Shown: positions 24,612 to 33,415 of the stretch, in pieces
Layout: each line of letters starts with the position of its first letter
Numbering within the stretch: position 1 is the first letter of the stretch
Assembly (NCBI GenBank): GCA_033809515.1
Contig: JAPXLN010000012.1
Span: 1-46,864, forward strand
Direction of reading: 5' to 3'
Length of the DNA stretch: 46,864 nucleotides
Source: JAPXLN01 sp033809515
Lineage (GTDB): Bacteria > Bacillota > Sulfobacillia > Fermentithermobacillales > Fermentithermobacillaceae
Translations under genes and position numbers: made by a program
The notes under the pieces: generated by a model
Told to the model about the DNA's origin: nothing
What the model saw: only the letters and a program-made list of their open reading frames with translations
Database searches by the model: none

Positions 24612-25736
24612 GTGCGGTTTTTGGTGACAGGGGGTGGGACAGGCGGTCACATATACCCTGCCATAGCAGTAGTTAGAGAAATGCAGTCTCTCCTTCCCAC
24701 AACCAATGTGTTGTACGTTGGGACCGCTGCGGGCATGGAAAGGGCAATAGTCCAGAAAGAAGGCATCTCCTTTGAAGCGGTTCGTTCTGCAGGAGTTGCA
24801 GGGAAATCGCCAGTGGCGGCGGCAAAAGGTCTTTCCTTGGCTAGTGCCGGGGTCTGGGATGCTCTGACTGTTCTCAGGCGCTTCAGGCCCGATGTGGTTC
24901 TCGGAACAGGCGGTTATGTATCCGGTCCAGTGGTGCTGGCCGCATGGATGCTAAGAATCCCCAGAGCTATCCAAGAGCAAAACGCAATTCCCGGGAAAAC
25001 AAATCAGATTCTCAGCCGTATCTCCAATCGCACTTTTTGCGGGTGGGAGCAGGCTGTAGATCACCTGCCGCCAAACCGGGGCGTAATGGTCACCGGAAAC
25101 CCTGTACGAAGGGACCTCTTTGGCACAGATAAGGCCGAGGCCCTGGCCTTTTTCAACTTTGACGAGAAGCTCCCTACAATGCTTTTGCTTGGGGGATCCA
25201 GAGGAGCCAGGACCCTGGTTGACGCAGGCCAGGAGTTAGTCCGGAGCGGACAAGCTATGAACATGATCTTTATTACAGGGAAAGAGTACTATCGAAACGT
25301 TGTAGAAAGCCTCGGCGCCAGGGCTGAAGATAGGATAGACGGTGCAAGAACTGGAAATATTATCATACAGCCTTATGTCTACAATATGACTTTGGCATAT
25401 AGTGCGGCAGATCTGGTATTGGGAAGGGCGGGGGGCATGACTCTATCGGAAATCGCGGCCCTGGGGCTGCCTGCAGTTATTGTTCCATCGCCCAACGTCG
25501 CCAATGACCATCAAACGCATAATGCCAGGGCGTTGGAAAGACAGGGGGCTGCAGTTGTAGTAGAAGACCGGGGCAACCGGGAGACCGGGGAGAAGATCGT
25601 AGAACATGCCGTCAGGCTGCTAAACGATGAATCTGCCAGGATGAAGATGGGGGATAATGCCAGGCGGGCCGGCAAACCGGAGGCCGCCAGCGTCATCTGC
25701 CGGGAGCTTATCAGGCTGGCCCGGCAAAGTGGCTGA
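24612..25736 (+). CDS. murG: Lipid II synthase MurG
   Basis: 374-residue GT28 glycosyltransferase adding GlcNAc to lipid I at the inner membrane face. FLVTGGGTGGHIYPA is the N-terminal G-loop, QEQNAIPGKTN and VTGNPVRRD follow, LLLGGSRGA opens the second Rossmann domain, and GRAGGMTLSEIAALG binds UDP-GlcNAc. GTG at 24612 is preferred because AGGAGGGG (about 24598-24605) is correctly spaced; a TTG at 24606 would be too close. Confidence 0.96.
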   Translation: MRFLVTGGGTGGHIYPAIAVVREMQSLLPTTNVLYVGTAAGMERAIVQKEGISFEAVRSAGVAGKSPVAAAKGLSLASAGVWDALTVLRRFRPDVVLGTGGYVSGPVVLAAWMLRIPRAIQEQNAIPGKTNQILSRISNRTFCGWEQAVDHLPPNRGVMVTGNPVRRDLFGTDKAEALAFFNFDEKLPTMLLLGGSRGARTLVDAGQELVRSGQAMNMIFITGKEYYRNVVESLGARAEDRIDGARTGNIIIQPYVYNMTLAYSAADLVLGRAGGMTLSEIAALGLPAVIVPSPNVANDHQTHNARALERQGAAVVVEDRGNRETGEKIVEHAVRLLNDESARMKMGDNARRAGKPEAASVICRELIRLARQSG

Positions 25737-25741
25737 AGAGT

Positions 25742-25780
25742 ATGAACCTGTATTGGATGGTTTTCACAAAAATGAACCTG
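25742..25780 (+). repeat. 30-bp-phased direct repeat before murC
   Basis: ATGAACCTG occurs at 25742-25750 and 25772-25780, exactly 30 bp (about three helical turns) apart in the 72-bp murG-murC gap. It could be coincidence, a duplication remnant or a two-site operator. No convincing promoter was found beside it. Confidence 0.35.
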
Positions 25781-25808
25781 AGCTGTTTGTGTGCAGAGAA
25801 GGTGTAAC

Positions 25809-27173
25809 ATGCAAAAAGTGCATTTCATCGCCATCGGAGGCCAGGGAATGTCGGGGGTTGCCGGCATTCTCCTGAAGAAGGGTTACCAGGTTACCGGCTC
25901 GGACTTGAAGGTCAGCGAGAACACAGAGCGCCTCAGGTCTCTGGGGGCCACAGTGTACACCGGTCACCGGGCCGAGAACCTTGGAGAACCTGATGTAGTG
26001 GTTGTTTCGTCAGCTATCCACGATGATAACCCTGAGCTAATATTGGCAAGGGAGAAAGAGATCCCGGTTCTTCACCGCATGGATATGCTCCTTCGAGCTA
26101 TAGACGGCCACAAGACAGTGGCTGTGGCAGGGTCCCACGGAAAGACCACCACGTCATCGATGATATCCTGGGTTCTCCTGGAAGACGAGAAAGACCCTAC
26201 GTTCCTCCTGGGCGGCGAGCTTAACAGGCTGGAGAACTGGCGCCTGGGTCAGGGAGTTTTTGCAGTGGTCGAAACAGATGAAAGCGATGGCTCATTCCTC
26301 AAGGCTCATCCTGACGTTGCGCTTGTGACCAATATCGACAACGACCACCTTGACTATTGGAAAAGCATGGAAGCGCTTGAATCCGCATTCTACCGCTTTT
26401 TGGATGGGTGCGACAAAGGAGAGCGGATTGTGTGCGCAGACGATCCTCGCTTGAAGAAGTGGGCTGAAGGAAACCCTCACGCTGTTACTTATTCGGTTAA
26501 CGGAGACGGGACCTGGCGGGCTGAAGGAATTGTGGAAGAAGGCTGGAGGATAAGCTGCAGCGTAGTCTGTCAGGGGCAGGAAGCAGCGTACTTGACCCTT
26601 AGTCATCCGGGCATCCACAACCTTCAGAACGCCCTTGGCGCCCTTGTGGCCGCATCTTTTTGCGGTGTCCCGCCGGAAAGAGCAGCTTTACACCTTGCAT
26701 CCTACCCGGGAACCAAGAGACGGCTTCAGCTGGTGGGGGTTTTCGGCGGGGTAACGGTAATCGACGATTTTGCTCACCATCCAAGCGAGATGACTACGTG
26801 CATCAGGGCTGTGCGGCACGCGCTTCCGGGAAGGCGTCTTGTTGTGCTGTTTCAGCCTCACCGCTATTCCCGGACAGCTCTGCTGAAAGATGAGTTCACA
26901 AGAGCTCTTTCAGGAGCTGATGTGGCGGTGGTAACCGGCATCTACGCAGGACCCGGTGAGGATGTGCGGCAGGATACAGTCCCTGGTTTCGTGCAATACG
27001 GTCCGGGAACACCCGGCCGAAAGAACATGCACTACGTTCCCAGCCCACAGGAAGCTGCAGCTTTTGCCGCATGCTTAGCTGAAAGCGGAGACGTTCTCAT
27101 GACTATGGGGGCCGGAGACATATGGCAGACCCATCAAGAGATCGCGGAATTGCTTGGCAAGAGAGCCGAGTAA
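25809..27173 (+). CDS. murC: UDP-MurNAc:L-alanine ligase MurC
   Basis: 454-residue MurC, adding L-alanine, the first residue of the stem peptide. It opens MQKVHFIAIGGQGMSG, the MurC nucleotide-binding start, with VTGSDLK after it; SHGKTTTSSM is the ATP loop, ETDESDGSFL the central motif, and DDFAHHPSEM and FQPHRYSRT the C-terminal signatures. ATG 25809 is chosen because AAGG at 25799-25802 precedes it and the MurC start is conserved there; an in-frame GTG at 25791 adds six poor residues. Confidence 0.96.
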   Translation: MQKVHFIAIGGQGMSGVAGILLKKGYQVTGSDLKVSENTERLRSLGATVYTGHRAENLGEPDVVVVSSAIHDDNPELILAREKEIPVLHRMDMLLRAIDGHKTVAVAGSHGKTTTSSMISWVLLEDEKDPTFLLGGELNRLENWRLGQGVFAVVETDESDGSFLKAHPDVALVTNIDNDHLDYWKSMEALESAFYRFLDGCDKGERIVCADDPRLKKWAEGNPHAVTYSVNGDGTWRAEGIVEEGWRISCSVVCQGQEAAYLTLSHPGIHNLQNALGALVAASFCGVPPERAALHLASYPGTKRRLQLVGVFGGVTVIDDFAHHPSEMTTCIRAVRHALPGRRLVVLFQPHRYSRTALLKDEFTRALSGADVAVVTGIYAGPGEDVRQDTVPGFVQYGPGTPGRKNMHYVPSPQEAAAFAACLAESGDVLMTMGAGDIWQTHQEIAELLGKRAE

Positions 27174-27260
27174 CCAGTACCGGGGCGATTTCGTACAATA
27201 TCTGGGTCCCTAACGGAAGAGAAAATCCGGCAACCTTAACGACCGGGAGAGTGGTTGTAG

Positions 27261-28544
27261 ATGTCCAAATTCGTAATAGAGGGCGGAAAGCCCTTGCGAG
27301 GCACTGTAGCCGTAAGCGGTGGAAAGAACGCTGTTTTGCCTATCATGGCTGCTTCAATCATGGCAGACTCCCGGTCTGTTCTGCATAATGTGCCCTATCT
27401 TTGCGACGTGGACATTATGGCCCGGATTTTGGAAGGGTTAGGCTTAAGCGTATGGCCTGCAAACGACGACCGTTCAACGCTTATCATTGACCCATCTGGT
27501 ATGGATTCCCACGTCGTCGACGACATGCTCATGAGGCAGGTGAGGTCATCTATATTCTTAATGGGTCCCCTCCTGGGAAAGATGGGAAGAGCTCAAGTCT
27601 CCCACCCGGGAGGATGCGATATAGGTCAGCGCCCCATAGATCTTCATTTGAAAGGCCTGAAAGCGCTGGGTGCCCAGTTCCTCGAAGAGCACGGCCTCAT
27701 AGTTTGTAGTCGTGACAAGTGGGAGGGCATTGACATACATCTGGACATTCCGTCGGTGGGAGCGACTGAGAACATAATGATGGGGGCCTGTTTGGCCCAA
27801 GGAGTAACCATAATACGCAACGCAGCCAAAGAGCCGGAGATCGTGGATTTGCAGGGCTTCCTGAATTCCATGGGAGCCAGGATCCGGGGCGCAGGGACTG
27901 ATGTGGTAAGAATTGAGGGAGTGAAAAAGCTTTCCGGTGCTGAGTATTCCATTATGCCGGACCGTATTGAGGTTGGCACTATGATGCTAGCTTCAGCCAT
28001 AACCCGCGGCGATGTGTTAGTGGAAAACGCCGTGTCTGAGCATGTCCAGGCCATAACCTCCAAACTCAGGGAAGTGGGAGCTCAGGTCATGGTGAATGGC
28101 AACGGCAATGGCATAAGGGTGGTCATGACCGAAAGGCCTCGGGCCACGGATCTGAAGACGTTGCCCTATCCTGGATTTCCTACTGACATGCAGCCGCAGG
28201 TAATGGCTTTGCTGGCCCTGGCAGAGGGCACTTCTGTAGTCACCGAGACTCTTTTTGAATCCCGTTTCAAGCAGGCCGACGAGCTCGTCCGTATGGGGGG
28301 GAGGATTCGAGTTGAAGGACGTACTGCTATAATAAAGGGAGTACCCAGGCTGTCCGGTACCAGGGTCGAGGCATCGGACCTTCGTTCAGGTGCATCTCTT
28401 GTGCTTGCGGGACTTGCCGCCGAGGGCAGGACCCTTGTGAGCGGGATTCACAAGGTTGATCGTGGTTACGAACGGTTGGAGGAGAAGCTCTCCGCCCTGG
28501 GTGGAAGCGTCCAAAGAGTGCCTGATGACTTTAGGTTAAGGTAG
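27261..28544 (+). CDS. murA: UDP-GlcNAc enolpyruvyl transferase MurA
   Basis: 427-residue EPSP-synthase-fold enzyme for the first committed wall step. GGKNAVLP carries the catalytic Lys (K22), and HPGGCDIGQRPIDLH holds Cys119, the residue modified by fosfomycin, so sensitivity is expected. TDMQPQVMALL and ESRFKQADELVRMG are further family marks. MurA inside the dcw cluster between murC and ftsQ occurs in several Clostridia. MurB, which acts next in the pathway, is not in the window. The 87-bp gap before it has only a lone -10-like TACAAT at 27194-27199. Confidence 0.96.
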   Translation: MSKFVIEGGKPLRGTVAVSGGKNAVLPIMAASIMADSRSVLHNVPYLCDVDIMARILEGLGLSVWPANDDRSTLIIDPSGMDSHVVDDMLMRQVRSSIFLMGPLLGKMGRAQVSHPGGCDIGQRPIDLHLKGLKALGAQFLEEHGLIVCSRDKWEGIDIHLDIPSVGATENIMMGACLAQGVTIIRNAAKEPEIVDLQGFLNSMGARIRGAGTDVVRIEGVKKLSGAEYSIMPDRIEVGTMMLASAITRGDVLVENAVSEHVQAITSKLREVGAQVMVNGNGNGIRVVMTERPRATDLKTLPYPGFPTDMQPQVMALLALAEGTSVVTETLFESRFKQADELVRMGGRIRVEGRTAIIKGVPRLSGTRVEASDLRSGASLVLAGLAAEGRTLVSGIHKVDRGYERLEEKLSALGGSVQRVPDDFRLR

Positions 28545-28570
28545 CGGATTTGAGGGGAGAGTCTGCTCCG

Positions 28571-29314
28571 GTGGCCTTGAAGAGGGGAAAGCCGGTTAGG
28601 GAGAAAAAGAACTCCGTGTTTATCCTGGTAATCAGCTTCTGTTTGTTTACCGGGGCTTTTCTGTTCCTTCGGTCACCCTATTTCTCCGTCAAGGAGTTTG
28701 TAGTCACCGGCAACAGTGTGATTGACACCGAAGAGATTTTGGCCAGATGCGGCCAGACTCACCCTAATATTTTTGCCTTTAACGTGGACAAGGCAAATGA
28801 GCTCATTGAAGGTCATCCATGGATCGGGAAAGCCGCATGCAAACGCAGATTGCCGGACACGATCCTCATCTGTGTGACAGAACGCTTTCCTGTTGCTTTT
28901 GCGCCTATTGAGGGAGTCATGTGGCTTATAGACTCGGAGGGGAGGATCCTTGGTGAGGACCTCGGAGTAGGGGATGGCCTGATAGGTCTTACGGGAATCG
29001 AAGGACAAGCTATCCCCGGGCAGTTCATCCAAGATAAGTACAGGTGGGGACTGAGAGTTCTCTCGATTCTTGGGCCGTTATCCAGGCAAAAACTTATCGA
29101 GATCAATGTACAAGAAGGTGATTGTACACTTATACTTGACGATGGGTGCGTAGTGCTCTTTGGAGCTGAAAGTGGCGACTCAGAGAAGAAGGTTGCTCTC
29201 CTTGATTCAATCCTTACGGACCTTGAAAGTGAGGGAAGCATGGCTGAGCGAATAGACCTTCGATACGACAAGCAAGCCATTAAACTAAGGTTTTCTAAGG
29301 CCGGGGGGGGGTGA
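28571..29314 (+). CDS. ftsQ: Cell division protein FtsQ/DivIB
   Basis: About 247 residues: a basic tail, one membrane helix (FILVISFCLFTGAFLFL), then the POTRA domain (FSVKEFVVTGNSVIDTEEIL, NIFAFNV, HPWIGKAACKRRLPDTILICVTER) and the FtsQ beta domain. It bridges FtsL/DivIC in the divisome. GTG 28571 is preferred with GAGGGGAG ending at 28559; TTG 28550, with AAGG at 28538-28541, is possible and adds seven residues. The last codons are a G9 run directly before the stop, discussed separately. Confidence 0.92.
   Translation: MALKRGKPVREKKNSVFILVISFCLFTGAFLFLRSPYFSVKEFVVTGNSVIDTEEILARCGQTHPNIFAFNVDKANELIEGHPWIGKAACKRRLPDTILICVTERFPVAFAPIEGVMWLIDSEGRILGEDLGVGDGLIGLTGIEGQAIPGQFIQDKYRWGLRVLSILGPLSRQKLIEINVQEGDCTLILDDGCVVLFGAESGDSEKKVALLDSILTDLESEGSMAERIDLRYDKQAIKLRFSKAGGG
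29303..29311 (+). repeat. G9 homopolymer at ftsQ-DUF881 junction
   Basis: Nine consecutive G precede the ftsQ stop (TGA at 29312-29314). Reading through with eight G instead of nine continues as GGT GAT GGG CCT ATG and enters the next gene exactly in its own frame at its ATG (29322), with no stop between. Slippage at this tract would therefore fuse both proteins. It also doubles as a G-rich ribosome-binding region for the downstream gene. Confidence 0.8.
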
Positions 29315-29321
29315 TGGGCCT

Positions 29322-30038
29322 ATGGAGCACCGGGGTTCTCGTGCAGCGCTAACTGTGATTTTCATACTCTTTGGCTTTATGCTTGCAACTCAGTTTAGAG
29401 CAAGACCTCCGCTGGGAAACGATCTGCAGCAGCAGAGAGCCGGTGAGCTATCGGTCCTTCTGAAAGTAACAGAGGAGGAGCGGGATGTCTTAAAAGAAGA
29501 AGTCAAAATGCTTCGGGCCCGTCTGGCCGAGATGATGGCAGGGGAAAATGAAGTCCAGGTTCTTCAGGAGGAGCTCCAAAAGTCCATGGTACTGGCGGGC
29601 CTGACAGACGTAACGGGCCCGGGTATCAGCATTGAGATGACCGATTCCCAGAAACCGGCTTCGCCTGGACAAGACCCTAATGTGTACCTTATTCACGATG
29701 ATGATGTGCAGAAACTGATCAATGAGCTCTTTGGGGCGGGAGCTGAGGCTGTAAGCGTTAACGGACAAAGAGTGGTGGCAACCACGGAAGTAAGATGCGC
29801 CGGAAACGTTATTATGATAAACGGAACCAGAATGGCTCCTCCTTTCAAGGTACTGGCCATTGGAGACCCCAAGACCCTTGAGGGAGGGCTCAAAATACGC
29901 GGCGGGCTGGTTGACAGCCTGAAACTGTGGGGCATTGAGATCAAGATCAAGCCTGAAGAGCAAATAACGATTCCGGCGTACGGTGGGTCCCTTAACTTCC
30001 GCTTTGCTAAGCCCGTAACACAAGGGGGCGAAGTGTAG
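29322..30038 (+). CDS. DUF881 family membrane protein (YlxW-like)
   Basis: 238 residues: one N-terminal membrane helix (about 9-24), a heptad-rich coiled coil (about 36-90, LLKVTEEERDVLKEEVKML), and the DUF881 domain (GPGISIEMTDSQ, LINELFGAGAEAVSVNGQRV, NGTRMAPPFKVLAIGDPKTLEGGL). DUF881 genes recur beside sbp and division genes in Gram-positives, the ylxW/ylxX region of Bacillus; function is unproven but association with septation is likely. The ATG follows the G9 tract at about ten bases. sbp starts right after its stop. Confidence 0.9.
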   Translation: MEHRGSRAALTVIFILFGFMLATQFRARPPLGNDLQQQRAGELSVLLKVTEEERDVLKEEVKMLRARLAEMMAGENEVQVLQEELQKSMVLAGLTDVTGPGISIEMTDSQKPASPGQDPNVYLIHDDDVQKLINELFGAGAEAVSVNGQRVVATTEVRCAGNVIMINGTRMAPPFKVLAIGDPKTLEGGLKIRGGLVDSLKLWGIEIKIKPEEQITIPAYGGSLNFRFAKPVTQGGEV

Positions 30039-30410
30039 ATGTGGTATCTCATTGCGGGACTTCTGTTTGGAGTCATGCTTGGGTTTCGCATGCCCTGGAA
30101 GGTCCCTGCCATCTTAGCGCGTTACCTAGCAGTGAGTTTGCTGGCAGGTATTGATACGGCCTTTGGTGGCCTTAGGGCTAGCCTGGAAGGGGATTTCGAT
30201 ACCCTGATATTCGTCACGGGTTTCATAGGAAACACCATTCTGTCGGCGGCGTTTGTTTATGTAGGTGACCTGCTCGGCATAGAGTTGTATCTTGCCGCAG
30301 TGGTCGCCATGGGAATAAGGCTTTTTAACAACCTTGGCCTAATCCGGCGGCACTACCTAAAGCAGTGGACAGAAAAGGAATCGAAACGCACCGGGTCTGG
30401 CCAAGCGTGA
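30039..30410 (+). CDS. sbp: Small basic protein Sbp (DUF1290)
   Basis: 123-residue membrane protein with three or four helices. GLLFGVMLGFRMPWKVPAIL, LAVSLLAGIDTAFGGLRASLEG, FVTGFIGNTILSA and GDLLGIELYLAAVVAMGIRLFNNLG are family motifs of DUF1290. In Bacillus this gene (sbp) lies between ylxW and ftsA-ftsZ, and the order is kept here except that ftsA is missing. The C-terminus is basic, as in the family. Biochemical function is unknown. Confidence 0.92.
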   Translation: MWYLIAGLLFGVMLGFRMPWKVPAILARYLAVSLLAGIDTAFGGLRASLEGDFDTLIFVTGFIGNTILSAAFVYVGDLLGIELYLAAVVAMGIRLFNNLGLIRRHYLKQWTEKESKRTGSGQA

Positions 30411-30463
30411 AGGTGTTTGATGACAGAGTAAGGAATATGCTTGGCAACAAGAAAGTGGGTGGG

Positions 30464-31528
30464 ATGACCATGGGTACAGAAGAACCCCGATATGCAGTAC
30501 TAAAAGTGATAGGGATCGGCGGCGGCGGATCAAACGCGGTAAATCGCATGGTGGAAGCGGGGATCAAAGGGGTTGACTTTATTGCAGTAAACACTGATGC
30601 TCAAGCGCTGAACCTTTCCCGCGCTGAGAACAAAGTTCAAATTGGCCAGAATCTCACCCGGGGTCTGGGGGCCGGAGCTAACCCGGAAGTGGGCCAGAGA
30701 GCAGCCGAGGAATCCAGAGAAGAGATCCTTGAGCATCTGAAAGGGGCAGATATGGTCTTTATCACCGCCGGCATGGGCGGCGGCACAGGCACCGGTGGTG
30801 CTCCTATTGTAGCGCAAATTGCCAAGGAGATTGGCGCACTTACCGTAGGCGTGGTGACCAAGCCCTTTTCTTTTGAAGGACGCCGCCGTATGAAGGTAGC
30901 TCTCGAGGGCATTGAAAACCTGCAATCTAACGTAGATACGCTCATAGTCATACCCAACGATCGCCTCTTGCAGGTAGCTAATAAGAACACGTCGATTCTG
31001 GACGCGTTCAGGATCGCTGATGAAGTACTCCGCCACGGAGTGCAGGGCATATCCGATCTTGTTTGCGTACCCGGACTCATAAATCTGGATTTTGCAGACG
31101 TAAGGACCATCATGATGGATACAGGTTCTGCGCTTATGGGGATTGGTATCGCCCATGGGGATGACCGGGCCGTAGAGGCGGCAAGGCAGGCTGTGGCCAG
31201 CCCCTTGCTTGAGGCCGGCATTGACGGAGCTAAAGGCGTTCTCATGAACATAACAGGCGGTCCGGATCTTGGTCTTTTTGAGGTAGATGCGGCAACTGAA
31301 ATCATAATGCAAGCTGCCGACGCAGATGCCAACATAATCTGGGGCGCCGTCATTGATAACGATCTTGAGGATACGATTCAGATAACGGTGATAGCAACGG
31401 GTTTTGACCACCTGAAAACGTCCAGACCCACGAGTAAGAGAGAGCCGTTACCCCGGATTGATACTACGGATTTGCTGGAGATTCCGGTTTTCCTGAGACG
31501 GCCGAAAAGCGACGAAAAGACACGGTAA
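30464..31528 (+). CDS. ftsZ: Cell division GTPase FtsZ
   Basis: 354-residue tubulin homologue that forms the Z-ring. KVIGIGGGGSNAVNRM begins the GTPase domain, GGGTGTG (105-111) is the tubulin signature, and LDFADVRTIM is the T7 loop. After a short linker the C-terminal peptide DLLEIPVFLRRP, used for docking membrane anchors, is intact. ATG 30464 (or 30470) is chosen because the family has 10-13 residues before KVIG and GTGGGTGGG lies upstream; the frame is open further 5' but without a good SD. It follows sbp directly, with no ftsA. Confidence 0.96.
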   Translation: MTMGTEEPRYAVLKVIGIGGGGSNAVNRMVEAGIKGVDFIAVNTDAQALNLSRAENKVQIGQNLTRGLGAGANPEVGQRAAEESREEILEHLKGADMVFITAGMGGGTGTGGAPIVAQIAKEIGALTVGVVTKPFSFEGRRRMKVALEGIENLQSNVDTLIVIPNDRLLQVANKNTSILDAFRIADEVLRHGVQGISDLVCVPGLINLDFADVRTIMMDTGSALMGIGIAHGDDRAVEAARQAVASPLLEAGIDGAKGVLMNITGGPDLGLFEVDAATEIIMQAADADANIIWGAVIDNDLEDTIQITVIATGFDHLKTSRPTSKREPLPRIDTTDLLEIPVFLRRPKSDEKTR

Positions 31529-31595
31529 AAGGCGATGACAGCTCAGAAATAAGCCTAAAGTTTGCGCCGGAGGCCCCTGTAAGATAGTCATGGTA

Positions 31596-31619
31596 ATATT
31601 CCTCAGGTTCAGGGAATAT
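31596..31619 (+). repeat. Inverted repeat upstream of spoIIGA
   Basis: ATATTCC (31596-31602) and GGAATAT (31613-31619) form a 7-bp palindrome with a 10-base spacer, about 30 bp before the spoIIGA start in the 120-bp ftsZ-spoIIGA gap. It may be an operator or a weak hairpin. No intact Spo0A box or clear sigma-A promoter was seen in this gap, although spoIIG is Spo0A-driven in Bacillus. Confidence 0.35.
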
Positions 31620-31648
31620 GCATGGCCATACGGGGGTGTAGGCGCAAT

Positions 31649-32539
31649 ATGGTCAGGTACGTGTACGTTGATGTGCTGGCGCTGGTCAACATCATCGTCA
31701 ACTACGTAATCTTGTCCGTTACCGGTATGCTCGCAGGCAAGACCATACGTCCTGTGAGGCTGCTGACAGTGTCCGCAATAGGCTCGGCCTATGCAGTATC
31801 AGCCCTTTTCGTTTCTGCAGAGTCTCTATACTCCTTGCCTGCCAGGATTGCGTTTGGGCTTTTCATGATTGCCGCATCATATCCTACTGTCAAAGGTCTT
31901 GGATTTTTGGTCCTGGCATCATGCTTCTACCTTTCATCAGCTATTGTGGCAGGAACTGCGCTTGCACTTTTCTACGGAAGGGCCGGCATCCTGAGCGTTC
32001 CTCTTGCGGCGATTCCCGGAAATCCTTCCGGGATAGCCTGGTGGATGGTGGTCTTGGCCCTGGCTGTTCTGGCTGTGTTTCCGCTGCTTGCGAAAGCAGG
32101 GGGGATCCGTCCCGGAAACTCATTGCCTCTTATAGGTCTTGAACTGGTCGTGGAAGGGCAAACCCTTGGATTGACCGCGCTGGTTGATACGGGCAATAAC
32201 CTCAGAGACCCGGTCTCCGGTCTCCCTGTGGTCGTAGTCGATTGGGAGTCCTTGAAAAGCATCATGCCCAGCGAGGTTGTGGCGTTTTTCCTTTCCACCT
32301 GGGATTCCTTGCCTGATGAACTAGTCGAAACCTCCATAGGACGGCGATTGCGTCTCATTCCCTATGAGAACGTTTCAGGCATGAGAGGGGTCTTGCCTGG
32401 CTTTAAGCCTGAACACCTTTCCTTGCTTGAAGACAGCGGTGGCCGAACGGAGATGAATGCCATAGTCGGGGTATCAGGCCAGCCCTTGAGTCCCAGTGGG
32501 CTCTATCAGGCTCTGTTGCATCCCGATCTCATCAGCTGA
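31649..32539 (+). CDS. spoIIGA: Sigma-E processing peptidase SpoIIGA
   Basis: 296 residues: five predicted membrane helices in the N-terminal half, then an aspartic-protease-like domain with ALVDTGNNLRDP containing the catalytic Asp (D180). It removes the pro-sequence of sigma-E in the mother cell after the forespore signal SpoIIR. YVYVDVLALVN is the typical start. ATG 31649 is chosen with GGGGGTG at 31632-31638; an upstream in-frame start at 31622 lacks an SD. sigE follows, as in the Bacillus spoIIG operon. Confidence 0.93.
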   Translation: MVRYVYVDVLALVNIIVNYVILSVTGMLAGKTIRPVRLLTVSAIGSAYAVSALFVSAESLYSLPARIAFGLFMIAASYPTVKGLGFLVLASCFYLSSAIVAGTALALFYGRAGILSVPLAAIPGNPSGIAWWMVVLALAVLAVFPLLAKAGGIRPGNSLPLIGLELVVEGQTLGLTALVDTGNNLRDPVSGLPVVVVDWESLKSIMPSEVVAFFLSTWDSLPDELVETSIGRRLRLIPYENVSGMRGVLPGFKPEHLSLLEDSGGRTEMNAIVGVSGQPLSPSGLYQALLHPDLIS

Positions 32540-32580
32540 GCTGAATTACGAAACTTGCCTAAGCTAAGGAGGTGCCCTGT

Positions 32581-33306
32581 TTGAAGATCGTAGGCCTGCT
32601 CAAAGCTCATCTGAACCTGCAATGGGCCTGGCTTCTCCGTAGATTCGGTCTGGGCCATCGCATCGACTATATTGGAGGGGCAGAAGCCCTTCCCCCTCCT
32701 CTGACACAGGAGGAAGAAGGTATTCTGCTTTCAAGGCTCAAAGGCGGCGACATAGACGTTAGATCGACCCTTATTGAACGAAATCTTAGGCTTGTTGTAT
32801 ACATAGCTAAAAAGTTCGAAAACACAGGTGTTCCCCTGGATGATCTGGTATCCATAGGCTCAATTGGACTCATCAAAGCAGTCTCAACGTTTGATATCTA
32901 CCGAAACATAAAATTGGCCACCTATGCCTCAAAATGCATCGAGAACGAGATCCTCATGTACCTGCGAAGGAGCATAAGAGCCAGGGCAGAAGTGTCCTTT
33001 GACGAACCTGTGAACATTGATGCTGAAGGCAACGAGCTTTGCCTGTCAGACGTCAAAGGGACCCCGGAGGACATTATCTACTGTAATCTAGAAAAAGAAG
33101 ACGACAGAGAAGCTCTTCAACTGGTGCTAAACCGCCTGCCCTGGCGGGAACGTACCATAGTGGACCTGAGGTTTGGACTCCATGACGGTGTCGAGAGGAC
33201 CCAGAAAGAAGTCGCTGACATGCTTGGCATTTCCCAGTCATATATATCCAGGCTTGAAAAGCGCATCATGCAGAAACTGCACAAGGACATGATGAGTTTC
33301 TTCTAG
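32581..33306 (+). CDS. sigE: RNA polymerase sporulation sigma factor sigma-E
   Basis: 241-residue mother-cell sigma factor with its pro-sequence. DYIGGAEALPPPLT corresponds to the region around the SpoIIGA cleavage site of Bacillus pro-sigma-E. ERNLRLVVYIAKKFENTG and GLIKAVSTFD are region 2, MYLRRSIRARAEVSFDEPVNID lies in region 3, and ISQSYISRLEKRI is the region 4 helix-turn-helix. TTG 32581 follows a near-perfect AAGGAGGTG (32566-32574); a GTG inside that SD is discounted. Length is close to the Bacillus protein. Confidence 0.97.
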   Translation: MKIVGLLKAHLNLQWAWLLRRFGLGHRIDYIGGAEALPPPLTQEEEGILLSRLKGGDIDVRSTLIERNLRLVVYIAKKFENTGVPLDDLVSIGSIGLIKAVSTFDIYRNIKLATYASKCIENEILMYLRRSIRARAEVSFDEPVNIDAEGNELCLSDVKGTPEDIIYCNLEKEDDREALQLVLNRLPWRERTIVDLRFGLHDGVERTQKEVADMLGISQSYISRLEKRIMQKLHKDMMSFF

Positions 33307-33332
33307 GTAATAGAGACGCCAGAGATTTCCCT

Positions 33333-33363
33333 GTATAAACCCCCGCCCAACGAGGCAATACTT
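33333..33363 (+). promoter_or_regulatory. Predicted sigma-F-type promoter of sigG
   Basis: GTATA (33333-33337) and GGCAATACTT (33354-33363) are spaced by 16 bp. The sigma-F consensus as I recall it is GYATA and GGNNANAHTR; only the last base differs. It sits in the 109-bp sigE-sigG gap, about 50 bp before the sigG TTG. spoIIIG is sigma-F-dependent in Bacillus, so both sequence and position agree. Confidence 0.65.
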
Positions 33364-33415
33364 TTTATGAATGAGTTGACTAAATAATGGCATCGGGGCC
33401 GGGGGGACCAGGGGC

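Noticed and set aside
30530..31411. Two long minus-strand frames opposite ftsZ
   Set aside because: They are shadows of ftsZ; low-complexity translations and no promoter or SD on that strand.
31510..31516. CGACGAA as a Spo0A box for spoIIGA
   Set aside because: It differs from TGNCGAA at the first base, lies within ftsZ coding sequence and has no second box or promoter nearby.
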